Shown piece after piece: positions 24,357 to 36,169 of a DNA stretch of 64,000 nt; positions within the stretch are counted from its first letter, which is position 1, and each line of letters begins with the position of its first letter. Both the position numbers and the translations under genes were made by a program. The notes beneath the pieces were generated by a model. The model was not told the origin of the DNA. It saw only the letters and a list, made by a program, of their open reading frames with translations, and searched no databases. Origin of the DNA: Mya arenaria (lineage: Eukaryota > Mollusca > Bivalvia > Myida > Myidae); contig NC_069136.1 in NCBI RefSeq assembly GCF_026914265.1, forward strand, positions 28,487,201 to 28,551,200, read 5' to 3'.

Positions 24357-26049
24357 GCAAGAATCCTGAGAGGGTGTTTTTGTTCGTATCTCATCAAACA
24401 GAAAAGGTTCGAGCCTCGCCAGTCAGTATTTAGTATGCTTTTTCATAACAACCATAGTGTCAAGCGCATATGTACTTGGGGAATAATGCAATTGCGCATG
24501 CAGACATACCAAACTACAAAAATGAAATCCGGAAACTGTTTTGTTTCTTTTAATTAATCCGCCGTAGCAGAGACGTATTGAAGGAACGTACTCATAGATT
24601 TTATGTTGGGAACGATGTTTTCTTAAACTTCTTTGAACCCGATCATTTAAATCTCCTTTACAAACACCACAAACCAGCCACTGGCAGATACTCATGGTCA
24701 CAGAATATTTGATCTGTCACATTTTTAAATACTTATGAATAAAAGAGCACTGATATGACATGTTGATGATGCTCTAGCACTAAAATAAACGTTTTGAATG
24801 TGAACATTTCGCAATATTTTTTCTGACTCTACAAAACGTGAACAAGTCCTTTCAGTAAACATGAGTGAATTGTACAATAAAACATTGAATGGGAACTACA
24901 GGGACATGACTATTGACCACGTGGGTAACATCACTGTAACTGTAAACGTAGTCAGAAGTCAGTCTCTGTGGGTTAGGGGTGACTTTGGGTGTGGGGGAGG
25001 GACTAAACCGGTCTGCGCTCACTCTTTCCCCGATATTTATCAACACGTGCAAAATATACTCCTCGTATAAGCCTCATTGGACCAAGATTCAAGAATCAAT
25101 GAAAAGTAAAACAAATAAAAAATCCCTTCATGTTATAAATTGACTGTAAGTACTTTTCGACGCCATTATTTGCAATTTGCAAATGAATGCACAGTGTTGA
25201 TTCCCAGGATTGTAGTCATCCACTGATCATAAAGTCAATGTGCATGTCATGCTTCTGCCAGCGTAGCTGTTTTCTTGCAGCTTTTTCGTGCAATCGATGT
25301 ACTTCGGTTGATAAAGTTTATATGCAAATTGCATTTTTTCTTGTTGTTTTTTTTTTGTTTGTTTTTTAGTTTTGTTGTAAAATTATGCATGTATTTTGTT
25401 CCTGAGCATACACTTGCAATGGCTTGGATAGGAAGGCAAACACATTACGTAATGCCCCGAAGTTTTACCTAAGAAAATACGTCATTTTTTGCATTGACGC
25501 CTTATCCTGGAATGGTAAATTATCGTCATATAAACATAACATAACATAACATAAGTTTTATTAGCATAAATGTTGTGGCAACATCATAGCCATACAAAAA
25601 CAGTGACACCTTAATAACTATCGTAATTCAGATCGTGACATTTGAGAATAAAACAGTGACATATGCTGCGGTGCATGCTTATTTTTTTAATTAACATCTA
25701 AATGTCAAGAATTGTATTTGAACATGTGTGATAAATTCGTACAGGATTGGAATAGTGTTATCATTCCACGAGTAACTTTTGAATTAATATATAAATATTG
25801 TGTACCAAGTCCACTTTTAATGGCAAACTTTTTGAATTGGAACATTTAGAGGATTTATTAATTTAATGAAAATCAAACTTCGGATTTATTATTCACCGAT
25901 TACACTGTGTGATAGATATTTTGAGACAGATTTTACCTGGCAAAAATGGTCATTCAAGTTCATTTGTGTGTGCCTGAGTTGGAACCCCGTATATAAAAAT
26001 TTTCTGCAAAGTTTCAACATTATTAACGTTCTATTAAATGTATTAAGTA
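24357..26049. other. Intergenic, nothing firmly recognised
   Basis: It contains a short ATAAC pentamer run (about 25530-25552) and a T-rich tract near 25350. A small open frame at 24861 is treated under rejected items. Confidence 0.4.
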
Positions 26050-26720
26050 TTTCTCCCCCAAAATGAGGAGACATATTTTGGCTCGAGTTGTCTGTCTGTT
26101 TGTCCGTCCGTCTTTTTCTGTCCGTCACAAATCATGTCCGCTCCACAGCTTTTCAACCGTTCCAAGGTAAAATAACCCCATACAAATGTTCACCATATTG
26201 AGTTGATGTGAAGAGCGCATGTTACAACCAGCTTGGTTTAAAGTCAAGGTCACACATAGAGGTCAAAGTTCATGTGACTTTATTTCGTCTTCGGTCCTTT
26301 TCTCTTGAACTGCTGGAATGAAGTTAAAATAACTCGCCACAAATCGTCCGTCCGTCTGTCTGTCCGTCTATCTGTTACATGTCGTGTCCGTTCCATATAT
26401 TTTGACCCTCTTGAAGGATTTTGAAATAACTCGCCACAAATGTTCACCATATTGAGACGATATACAGATCGCATGTTACAACCAGCTCCCTTTAATGTCA
26501 ATGTCATACATAAGAGAGCAAAGTTCATACGGGTACAATAATACTAGATTTCGTGTCTGCTCCATTCCTTGAACAGCTTTAAAGATTTTGAAACAAATCT
26601 TTACTAAATTGAGACGATGTGCAGAAGTACATATATAGCCAATGTAAAAACCGGATCTGTTCAAGGTCAAGGCCACACTTAGTAGTCAAAGGTCATATGA
26701 CTCCATTTCGTGTCCGCTCT
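26050..26720 (+). repeat. Dispersed tandem repeat with GTCCGTCCGTCTGTCTG motifs
   Basis: About four diverged blocks carry 'gtccgctccatag', 'caaatgttcaccatattgag', 'cgcatgttacaaccagc' and 'aaggtcacacatagaggtcaaag'. This is the same non-coding GGTCA-rich style seen elsewhere in the window. Confidence 0.65.
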
Positions 26721-27057
26721 ATATCCCACAAACCACTTGATACTTCTCAAATACCGAATACATCCATTTCAGTTTCAGTATTATGGTATAAATAAAAAAA
26801 ATACTTTTCAATGTTATCATCATTGACTGAAACATACTAGACACGGCAAGACAATTTTTGTTTTGATTTAACGGTTTTAGATATTATCTTAAAATTCGAG
26901 TCGACTCAAGCTTTTATTAAAACAGTATAACTGAAAAAAAACATAAAAATGGACCGACCAAATGTCTATAAACTATCAGGATATCTTAGTTAGGTTATTT
27001 GACACAAAGTAATTTCATACTTATGGTTAATAATGCATCCTGTGTCCATTCTGAAGG

Positions 27058-30000
27058 ATGAAGATCTACTTCTGCGGGAGTATCACCTCTGGTCGCCAGG
27101 ACGTGGACATATATGCGAGACTTATTGAAGAACTGAGGAAATATGGCCGCATCCTCACGGAACATGTTGGAATTAAGGACGCGGCGAAAAGTGGGTGATT
27201 CTTTCGAGGTATTGTCATGGCCTTGGCGTCGTTAGCGTAGGCGTCGACGCCCACGTAATTGGCTTACAAAAACTATCTTCGTCTTTGGCATTACTTGAAA
27301 TATGTTAAAGCCATTGACATGAAAACTGATATTACCAGAGGGTCTGGCTTTAAAAGTGTGGTGCATTTCACTCTTTTTTACTTAAATACCTTTTTAAATT
27401 AATTATTCTTTTGTTAACACATCCAAGGCATTCTATAGACTTAAGCCCTTGACTGTCGTTTGTTGAACAGAATTTCCGCTTGAGGTTTAAAATGTCGAAT
27501 TAGGTGATATTTAGTTGAATGCTGCCATCATATTATATTCCAATCATTTGAGTCGATAAAATACTCTGTGGAAAACAAACCGAAACTAGCTTATTTGACC
27601 TTGAAAGATTGCGAAATAGGTCAATTTACATCTCCTATGTGTTGAAATAAGAAGAAAAAACTACAATAACTTATCCATGGCATAATTCGGGCATTTATTT
27701 AACATATATGTACTTCTAATCAGAAAGCAGTATTTTTTTTCAAATTATACCAAATTTATATGGGCTTATCAGGCATCAAGATTTAACATTCGGGCGAATG
27801 ACAAAATTAAATGAAAAGCTTATGTGTACACCAGATACCTTAAATTGCTTCGCTTGCTATATATCACTATTTTTATATATTAATTATGATATAATCATTA
27901 TAGCGACAAATTTGGCAATTTTTGTAACATATTTTTTTTAATATATTTACTGGAAACGGTTCGCCGACAATTTCTGCGTTTTTATATAATATTATACATG
28001 TATGTTATAACAATTGTTTATGTACGCGTCGTCAGCTATGAACGAACGAACGAACAAAAAAAAAATTCAATGAAAGGCCTCCAGTCCATAATGCATGTTA
28101 CATTATGCAAATCAAATATAACAAAATGCATATATGTAACTAAATAAAAGTTGTGTCTCTTGGTAAATTTTTTTAAGTGTAATCTATAGCTAGCATGAGT
28201 TTATGAACGTATTAAAGAGCAATGAATTTAATATGAATAACATTTTCCGATGCCATCATATTATAGAAAATGAACAATGTCAGTATTTCCACGATACCAA
28301 GAAAGCAGATAAATCTCCCGGCCGGGATGTCAATAAATCTTGAACACTTAAAAATGCATGATATTCATCTTCAATAACAAGTATGTCTTTATCCAATAAA
28401 CAATAACTGCAGAAGCGATCATTTCTATCAATACTAAAAAACCGACCAATTTGAATATGGAGTTTATGACTAGAGGTTCTAAATGTAGCCAATGATTTTC
28501 GTACAGGAAACGGTAAACTGGTATAAAGGTATCTCTCAACATTCAATAAAAACTTAAAGCATTTATAAGTATCACAACGTGAGGAATTATTTACATCACC
28601 AAGCCATGTTTGTCTACAACAATCAGCAATTCTTATTCTAAAATGATACATAAATATATTTATATCTCCTGGGCAATCCAAGCATACCCAAAGCTATATG
28701 TAAACAACATTTCTATTATATAAGTTGCCCAAGTACGCCTACCTAAACTATCCAGATTTTTTATCATAATATATGAATTTCTATGGAAACCATTTTCAGG
28801 CATTTGTAATACTTTGCACCAACATTTTACACATTTCGAGACATAAATAGTGATAATTGGTGAGCATATGGCACACACAGAACACATGGTGCTTTACGAT
28901 GTTTCAGTGCCGACGTGGTCAAACAAAGAGGTGTTGCAGAAATCGCTACAATGGCTACGAGAGTGTGATGGTACGTTGGCTGTTGTCCATTTGTCCAAAT
29001 GTTCATCGATTGGTGAACATGTTTATTCGTCAATGTCAATGTTACGTTAATTAATGGTTTACATATCATAATACACGAACATATCTTTGAATGGTCTAAA
29101 GTTATAATTAACACATCTTTCATAGCCAATATAACATACACAATCAATGTCCGCTAATTACATTCAGTATCTCAGGTTACTACACAAAGTTTTTTATAAA
29201 CTAAGTCAGGTTGTATACACTCATTTCTACCAACCGGATGTGAATGTATAACATTTTATGTTATACAGTGTTGGTTGCCGAGGTTACACAGCCTTCCCTG
29301 GGTGTCGGGTACGAGATAGGGCGAGCGGCAGAGTTAGGCAAGACCATACTGTGTTTGTACAGGCCCTCGCCGGATAGAAGTAAGATGTGTTCTAATTTAC
29401 TTATTTTTTCGCCTGCAAAGCATGGCAGAACGGTACAAAATATTTTGTCCGGCGTCGTCGCCAGAGTTGTCGTCGGCGTCCCATTTCTGTTTCCAGTCAA
29501 AATTTGTTTAATGGTCTGAGTCCTCAAACATTGAATACAAATTGGCCATGGGCAGTAGAAAACCCCGATTTGCTTTGGGGTCAGTTGGTCAAAGGTCAGG
29601 GGTGTTGTGACCTTACATAGAAAATTGGTTTTCTGCCAATAACATTTAAATTATTTACTTCAGGTGCCCCTTATTGGTTTTAGGGTCAGCTGGCATAGAT
29701 TAATGTTTCGCTTACCTGTATTTAAAAAAATAGTTTCCGATCAATATCTTGTGAATGGCGTGTTGTAGGTCGTCAATCTGTGTGTGCACATTAGGTATGG
29801 CCGATAGATGACTCCTACTGGTTTTAGGGTCAGTCGTTCAAAGGTCAATAAAGATTTTTTTTAGAAAAACGGTTTTAGCTTTATATATCCAAGACACATG
29901 CTCATGAGGTCCCCAAAGGTAGTAAGGTTATTGATCATGGTCAGTAAAGGACCTCTTAGTGACTTTGTGCTCATAGGTCAAGGTCGTGGTTTCAAAAATT

Positions 30001-31955
30001 GTTATCACATTTGGTTGGACAAGATATTGCGCTTCCAAAAGGCGACACGTACAATTCACCGAATTATTTATTTTAATATTAAATGAAATATAAGTTACAG
30101 TATTCAATAACAATACAATCTATTTTATTATGACTGTGCTTTATATTTGTATGTACTTCGTTTGTCACGTGTTTTGTTTTTGTTTTTTTGTGTGTTTCAC
30201 GAGTTACTGTCGTAGTCTTTATTTCTTCGTCGCCGATGGCGTCGCTATCGTCGGCGTTGGCATTGTCGGCATTCAAAATCTTTAAAACAATCTAAAATTC
30301 ATTAAACTTGGACCATATTGCTACCTGAGCGACAAAACGCATGTGTCTAGGCCGGGCATATAATCAAGATAATTACTCGATTTATTTATTTATTAAGTAA
30401 AATATATTTTATCCTAACCTTTGCCTTTCAAGATATTGCAAAGAAACCCAATACCATGCAGTGACAATAGGAAGGATCATTGCCTGGCTTAAATAACTGT
30501 CGAATTAAGTGGAAAATAGACGAACTGACTAACGTTCGTACTGCTCTAGTGTTTTCTAACCTAGTTCGTTTTAGGCATTTGTTATTCATTGTATGTCTGA
30601 ATTTTGGATGTAATGCTTCATTTACGTGTTGATATTATATGTTTTACAATTTATTTAGATATAGATGCAAGGGACAATAACAGTCATACGAATTATATAA
30701 AAAAAGGCTACATCGGACGTGTGCTTTCTTCTTACAGAATGAAGAAAATAGCTAATATGAACGTCAGCAGGGTGGGTCCAGGATTTGATGCAAGAGGGGG
30801 CATAACCTTTTATTTAGTGCCCCGTCCTCAGAACCAAAATATGTTTTTAGCTCGACTATTCGAAGAATATGGAGAGCTATACTACTGACCCAAGCGTCGG
30901 CGTCGGTGTCGGCGTCGGCGTTGGCGTCACACCTTGGTAAAGGTTTCGCATGCAAGCACACATAGGTTAATATCTCAGCAACTACTTGAGGTATTGCATC
31001 GAGACTTGATAAAGTGGTACTCAACCATCCAACCTACGTAATTAACCAAGTTAAAAAACTCTAGTGCACTATATTCAAAAAATGGCCCCTTTTTTAGACA
31101 TAGAAATTCTGGTTAAGAATTACACACATGCTCCCATCCATTCAACCTTCTAATTTAATCAAGAAAGATAACTCTATCTTTCATATGATATAGTTTTTGC
31201 CCCTTTATTATGCGACTAAATTCTGGTTAAGGTCTTGCATGTTAGCACAGATATGATAACACCTCAATTACTTGATGTATTGCATTGAGACTTTTTAAAA
31301 TGGTATTCAACCACTCAACGTAATTGAATAACCAAGTTAGATAACTGTATTTTGCAAATAATGGCCCTTTATTTATATTAGACTAAAAAATTCTGGTTAA
31401 AATGTTCCATGTTAATACATTTATGTTTATATCTCAGCGCATCATGTATTGCATGAAATCTAACAGTGATCCATGCATGTTTCGCCAAAACTTTTCAATC
31501 CTTACACTTAAAAGCGGCGGAATAGTCGAGCGCGATGTCTCTGTGACAGCTCTTGTTGTTTTAAAATGTTGGCAAAGGGGTTTGGTACCCCCCCCCCCAC
31601 CCTCACCCAAGACAATTTAAACAAGCTTCATTCCGAAATTAAGCATATTGAAATATATGCTAAATTGGACAATTTGAGGCCCTTTAACCCCCACCCCTCC
31701 CCCTGGCACCTCCAGTGAGCAACTAGAATTTTTGCGAATTTTTGTTTAGGCGAACTAGTTCACATGGTTTTATGTTTGCATTGCTTTCAATATAATTTGT
31801 TGTTGCTTTCTGTTTCAGAGTTAACGGACATGCTGACAGGTGGCCATGATGGAAAGAAATTCACCGTAAAATATTACGAGGAAAAGGATATTTCTACTTT
31901 CTTCAAGGATTTCTTTTCTCAGAGTTTAGTCAAAGAAAATAATGACGCTAGTTAA
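27058..31955 (+). CDS. DNPH1: 5-hydroxymethyl-dUMP / deoxynucleoside 5'-monophosphate N-glycosidase, 4 exons
   Basis: Exons are 27058-27190, 28851-28970, 29269-29379 and 31819-31955, with phases that fit, giving 166 residues (human 174). DNPH1 (Rcl) cleaves the N-glycosidic bond of deoxynucleoside monophosphates and sanitises 5-hydroxymethyl-dUMP. The start follows an in-frame TGA at 27052. The P-loop-like YFCGSITSGRQD, LTEHVG and VLVAEVTQPSLGVGYEIGRA are intact, including the catalytic Glu (Glu100, rat Glu93). The stretch between LTEHVG and QWLRECD is unusual: where most family members have D-x-x-W-L (Asp69 of rat Rcl), this protein has S-L-Q-W-L (Ser76). Exon 2 alone encodes this divergent part. 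Introns hold a LINE 3' end (intron 1) and GGTCA repeats plus a MITE (intron 3). Confidence 0.93.
28280..28830 (-). mobile_element. LINE 3' end, antisense in DNPH1 intron 1
   Basis: Two adjacent minus-strand frames carry LINE ORF2 C-terminal sequence: CVKCWCKVLQMPENGFHRNS and WATYIIEMLFTYSFGYAW (28660-28887), then KSLATFRTSSHKLHIQIGRF, DRFCSYC and EDEYHAFL (28280-28681). The motif order matches that of the LINE at 18.15-18.71 kb, but the sequence is different enough to be another family or an older copy. A frameshift separates the two frames, and no reverse transcriptase core is present. Confidence 0.75.
29430..30300. repeat. GGTCA-rich dispersed repeat in DNPH1 intron 3
   Basis: It starts near CCGGCGTCGTCGCCAGAG, repeats 'ggttttagggtcagttggtcaaaggtca' about three times, and closes near TCGTCGCCGATGGCGTCGC. 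This arrangement is common for mollusc repeat blocks. Non-coding. Confidence 0.6.
30844..31560 (+). mobile_element. Non-autonomous element, 'AACAAGAGCTGTC' family, copy 2
   Basis: It runs from TTTTTAGCTCGACTATTCGA to GACAGCTCTTGTTGTT in DNPH1 intron 3, so it is opposite in direction to copy 1 at 12091-12974. The internal part differs from copy 1 (units with 'gcacacataggttaatatctcagc' and 'gtattgcattgagac'), so the two belong to related subfamilies. Confidence 0.7.
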
Positions 31956-32570
31956 TAAATTGAAACGATGAGTAGATAATTTCTTTTCTTCAAGAAAAGT
32001 TTAAGAAAATAAGGACGCTAGTTAAAATATATAGTGGAAACGATGTTTTATAGAAGAAGAGGATGCGTTTACAGCACAATTCTGACGTTGGTGTTTGAAT
32101 CAGCAACCGTTCATGCTGTTTCCAAGTCTTCTGTGATTTCTCATTTATTCTGATAATTAATTGAAAGACTTTGGTAATTTGTGAGTATTTAATGAATGAC
32201 AACTGTATATTGACTATTATTCTGTTCCGGAGTTTCTTGTGGATGCAATTGAACTGACGTTCCAGTTTCGTGTAGAGACAGTCTGTACTTGTTCACGCAT
32301 GATTTATCCCATCTAACAGTTATACAGTGATATATTATGCATATCACAGATGAAACATATCTTTATAATTATATAAATTTCTAAGTTCGTGTTATGTAGA
32401 TATAATACGATCCGTTTATATTCCGTATTTTCATTTGCGTTTTTATGATTGATAATGAAAACGAAAAAGGAGCATGTTAATCGTTTTTCTTGTAATAAAA
32501 CGAAAAAAATAAATAAATAAAAGCTGTTTGGTTTCGATATGTCTTCCAATTGTAACATATTCACCGGTTT
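31956..32570. other. DNPH1 3' region
   Basis: Probable 3' UTR. AATAAA overlaps the stop (31954-31959) and occurs again at 32494-32499. A 40-bp direct echo of the exon end (TTCAAGGATTTCTTTTCTCA against 'ttcttttcttcaagaaaagtttaagaaaataa') begins about 31980. Confidence 0.5.
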
Positions 32571-32585
32571 TAAATAAAGAACAAT

Positions 32586-32587
<2 letters not shown>

Positions 32588-32621
<34 letters not shown>

Positions 32622-32760
32622 AATCATCATCATCATCATCGTCGTCCTCGTCGTCGTCGACATCATCTTCATCAGCAGCAGCATCATCATCACCACCACC
32701 ACCACCACCATTATCGTCATTTCATCACCACCACCACCACCACCACCACCAGCAGAAGTA
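32588..32760. repeat. (ATC)n/(ACC)n compound microsatellite
   Basis: Long runs of ATC, CGT, AGC and ACC trinucleotides. It lies downstream of DNPH1 and is not part of a recognisable gene. Confidence 0.9.
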
Positions 32761-33960
32761 TTAATCGGCAGCAGCAGTATTTGCATTAGCAGCAAGAACA
32801 TCGTCAGCATCATTATCAGAACCATTTAGAAAATAACCACCAACGTATCAAAGATCTGCCCATAGCAGCAGTAACACCACCACCGTCGTTGGTATTATCT
32901 GGCTTTGATTATGATGATGGCGTTGCTGTTGCAAACGATTACTCACAAATGCTCATGATAACGATGGTCATCCCGACAACATGAATGTTGTGTGGCTTGT
33001 ATGTGGGTTTATTTATTTTGGTGTGAGTGATGGAGCTGCTGCTAATGCTGCTGGCACAACTAATTGTAGTTATGAGAAAGTGAGAATGGGTAGATTCTGA
33101 TGAATATGATGGTAAATATGATTATGATGATGCTGAGGATGAAGCTGATGATGCTGAAATAAACTAGAGCTATCACAGACGTGAGGGATATCCAACTACA
33201 CCGCCTAATCACAGGTATGGTTAAATGCCACACAAGATCTTTCTGACCCATTATTTGGTCACTACTCTTGTTAGACCGAATGAAATCGCCGTTGCTCAAC
33301 AGCCCGTGCTTACCAACATACTTAAGAAACTCCAATGCTCAATCAATATTTATGAAGACATTTCATTGACAATACAAACTATACTTAGGTAATAAATAAA
33401 CATATCATTGACGCTCGGTGATCATCAGTAACTGTTGGTAATGCAGTATCGGCGCCTGCACCCGCAGCTGTCATCATCAGCAGGTAACATTAAAGCAGTG
33501 TCGGCGCATGCACTCGCACATGTCATGACTCGTGCACCAGGAGCACCAGATCGACGAAAGATCCGCCACGGCCGCCTTCATCTCTTGCTGGTCGCCCGAG
33601 GAGAAACCTCAAATGAATGTAAAAGAAAGCAATATTTCATAATGTTCACATGTAATGATTATTTCACACGCAAAAACCCGCATGATCAATACTCCGGAGG
33701 GACAAAATACATTCATACATTCTAATGTCATAGCAACACTTATGACTTGCATACTCACAAAATGCCCTTATAACCACATGAGATATGGCACAAAAGTGGC
33801 CCATCAAATGAAAGCTATGTATATTGTAACGCCTATAGGACCATAGTTACATTGGATACACTGGTTTAGTGTAAGGCTTGTATGCTGAAAATTGTGTTAC
33901 AATGGCGTTATAATAACATCGGTTATATCGAAAAATCAATAAATTGAAGTTCAACCTCAA
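32761..33960. other. Intergenic, trinucleotide-rich then featureless
   Basis: Degenerate AGC/ATG-rich DNA continues to about 33160. After that I see no defined feature. Confidence 0.4.
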
Positions 33961-34430
33961 AAATAGAGTTTAAGGTCGACATCGAGTTACAGCAAAGTTT
34001 TTCAAAACTTACAACCGGTTACAGGGAAACATCGAAACTTTTCAAAGTTCAACCTTAAAGTTTTCGAGTTTTCAGGATGACATCTGACCAGAGTTATGCG
34101 GTCACAATAGTTACAAAGAGTTACAGCAAAGTGTGAAAAGGTTTTAAAAATGTGTTTATTTCTATGTCAAATACTGGGTTTTTCTATTTCAAACACAGGG
34201 GTTACGCGGTTCAAAAGTTCAAATTCAAAATCGAGTTTTCACGTCGACATCTGGTCAGAGTTATGCGGTTAAATTAATTACATTGAGTTACAGCAGTTTG
34301 AAAAGTTTGAAAAAGTGTTGTTGTTTTTTCTCTGTCAAATACCGGGTTACGCATTTCAAAAGTTATAACTTAACAATCGAGTTTTCGCGTCGACATCTGG
34401 TCAGAGTTATGCGGTTACAATACACGAGTG
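33960..34430. repeat. ~155-bp tandem repeat, about 3 units
   Basis: The phrase TCGACATCTGGTCAGAGTTA followed by TGCGGTTA recurs at about 34080 (diverged), 34237 and 34387, with 'gagttacagcaaag' between. Copies are moderately diverged. Confidence 0.75.
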
Positions 34431-35132
34431 CGAAACAATGGGTCCAGTTCTTTTAGGAGCTGTGTATAAAAAAAAGCCAATGACACTTTCGAGCTAGAGC
34501 AAAAGAACGGATATCATCGTAAAACGTAAGTATGACTCGTTATTTTATCTAATATCACAATTATGAGGGTTTATTTGAGAAATCGGGGAATGCAGTGCCA
34601 TATAAACATGTTTAATCTTCACACGTATTTCGGTTATTTTGTAAACATATTGTTTATGAAGTTATAAAACCGATTCTCCCATCAAACACATCCATGTTTA
34701 CAAACAAAAGTAGAACATTTTCCCCAATTTTCAGCTGAATATCACTCTAGAAGCTTGCATTTAAGATAAAACCAGTATTATCGAGTGCTTTTATTTTGTC
34801 GGGAATAAAATGGCCGCCTGTTTACCGGAATTAGCATGTTTATACTCTTTTTCTGGGTTGAGCTGGAGCCAAAAGCCAGGGAGCTGGAGCCAAAGGGTGG
34901 AGGCTACAGTCATAAATCGGACTAAGAACATGGTTTTCGGCTTGAAGGTACCCTCTCACAAATTGACAGTTTAACCTTTTTATTGTTTTTGTTTCAGAAT
35001 TAGCTCATTTTGGCATCGGTGCCTTCATTTCAGTCATATAAGATTACTCACAATAGAACAGATCTAAATTGTTTGGTAAAAATTGCCGAATTTTCATTTT
35101 GCCATAAAACATCCAATTTCAGACGTAATTAT
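34431..35132. other. Intergenic, nothing firmly recognised
   Basis: Contains a short direct repeat of 'gagctggagccaaa' near 34860-34895. No gene seen. Confidence 0.4.
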
Positions 35133-35263
35133 GAAAACTGCGATCTATTCTTTTGTCAGCCTATTATCACTGGTTTCCAGATTTACGCAAAAATTGGCTC
35201 GTTCGAAGATATGAAAGAAAATAAATAATCAAAACAGTCAATCTGTGAGGCTGCAGCTTTAAG
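35133..35263 (+). mobile_element. Partial copy of 'AAAGCTGCACTCTCACAGAT' MITE
   Basis: The right half, from 'ctgcgatctattcttttgtcag' through GCAAAAATTGGCTCGTTCGA to CTGCAGCTTTAA, matches the full element at 53039-53394. The left half is missing or unrecognisable. Confidence 0.65.
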
Positions 35264-36025
35264 TAGTTCGTGAAACTATCTTTCTTTTCGAGCTTTAAAA
35301 TCTGTAAAATCCCTTGCAAATTTATCAATGATATCAGTAAATGTGGAAATATATAAATACTTTTTTATTTAAGTTGTTTACGAAATGCAAATAATCTTTA
35401 TAAAACATTAATCGTATACACTTTATCAGCGTGAATATCATTAAATACATTCAAATTGTTTAATCTAGACAGAAATAGCTTGTTTAATCAAACAATTACA
35501 TTCACATGCACATCGGTTTTCTCTCTAAACATTTAATTAAAAGGAAAACACGTTCAAAGATTTATGTTCTCAGCGTTTTTATGAAGCATTTACATCAACA
35601 ACACTTATCAACATACGCAACAAAAACAACAACACAAACAACAACAACTTTGTAATTATTTCAAAAGTTATATATCTAGAACTCAAAGCTTTTGAACCTA
35701 TCAATGTATTTTCCTAGGTGAAGGGAAGGAGGGAGGGGTTCCCACCCCAACCACCTAGAAACGCAAACTATTTATAGGTGCATTTAATTGATATACTTAG
35801 AACAGCGATAAGAACGCATTGGTCGTACGTCGACTGTATTTGTACGTGCACGAGTATGGCTATATTAAACACATGTGTACATCGATGGGTTATTGTCATA
35901 TGTCAGCATCTTAGCAAGAACAATGGGCTGCGAAATGTTGCGTATCAGTGCGTAGAATTTTTGTGTGTGTGTGGGGGGGGGGGGGGGAGAGTATTCTCAA
36001 TCGTGTTTAAATAAGACAGTATGAA
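35264..36025. other. Intergenic, featureless except a G run
   Basis: A (TG)n tract followed by 15 G lies at about 35962-35987. No gene seen. Confidence 0.4.
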
Positions 36026-36160
36026 CTAACGTACATCGCTTTTCTGTGTGTACTTCTTCTTGTACCATTCCTTCACCTGAGGGATCTCCAACATCGCTTT
36101 ATCCACGTGCATCCTTCTCACAATCGCCTCTTTGAATACCGCTTCATTTTGTGGCGAGCA
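36026..36160 (-). CDS. Possible terminal coding exon of an unidentified gene
   Basis: After an AG acceptor (36162-36161), 44 codons read to TAG. They include NEAVFKEAIVRRMHVDKAML and EIPQVKEWYKKKYTQKS. The even use of charged and aromatic residues looks like real protein, unlike the AT-rich surroundings. I do not recognise the family. Upstream exons would lie at higher coordinates on the minus strand; none was found before the MBLAC1 stop at 38654. It could be a retroposed or stray exon, or chance. Confidence 0.35.
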   Translation of the reverse strand, partial: CSPQNEAVFKEAIVRRMHVDKAMLEIPQVKEWYKKKYTQKSDVR

Positions 36161-36169
36161 CTGCCGTTT

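Noticed and set aside
24861-25070. Small + frame starting MSELYNKTLNGNYRDMT as a first exon
   Set aside because: It has a possible GTAGTC donor after residue 29, but no recognisable domain and no matching next exon before DNPH1.
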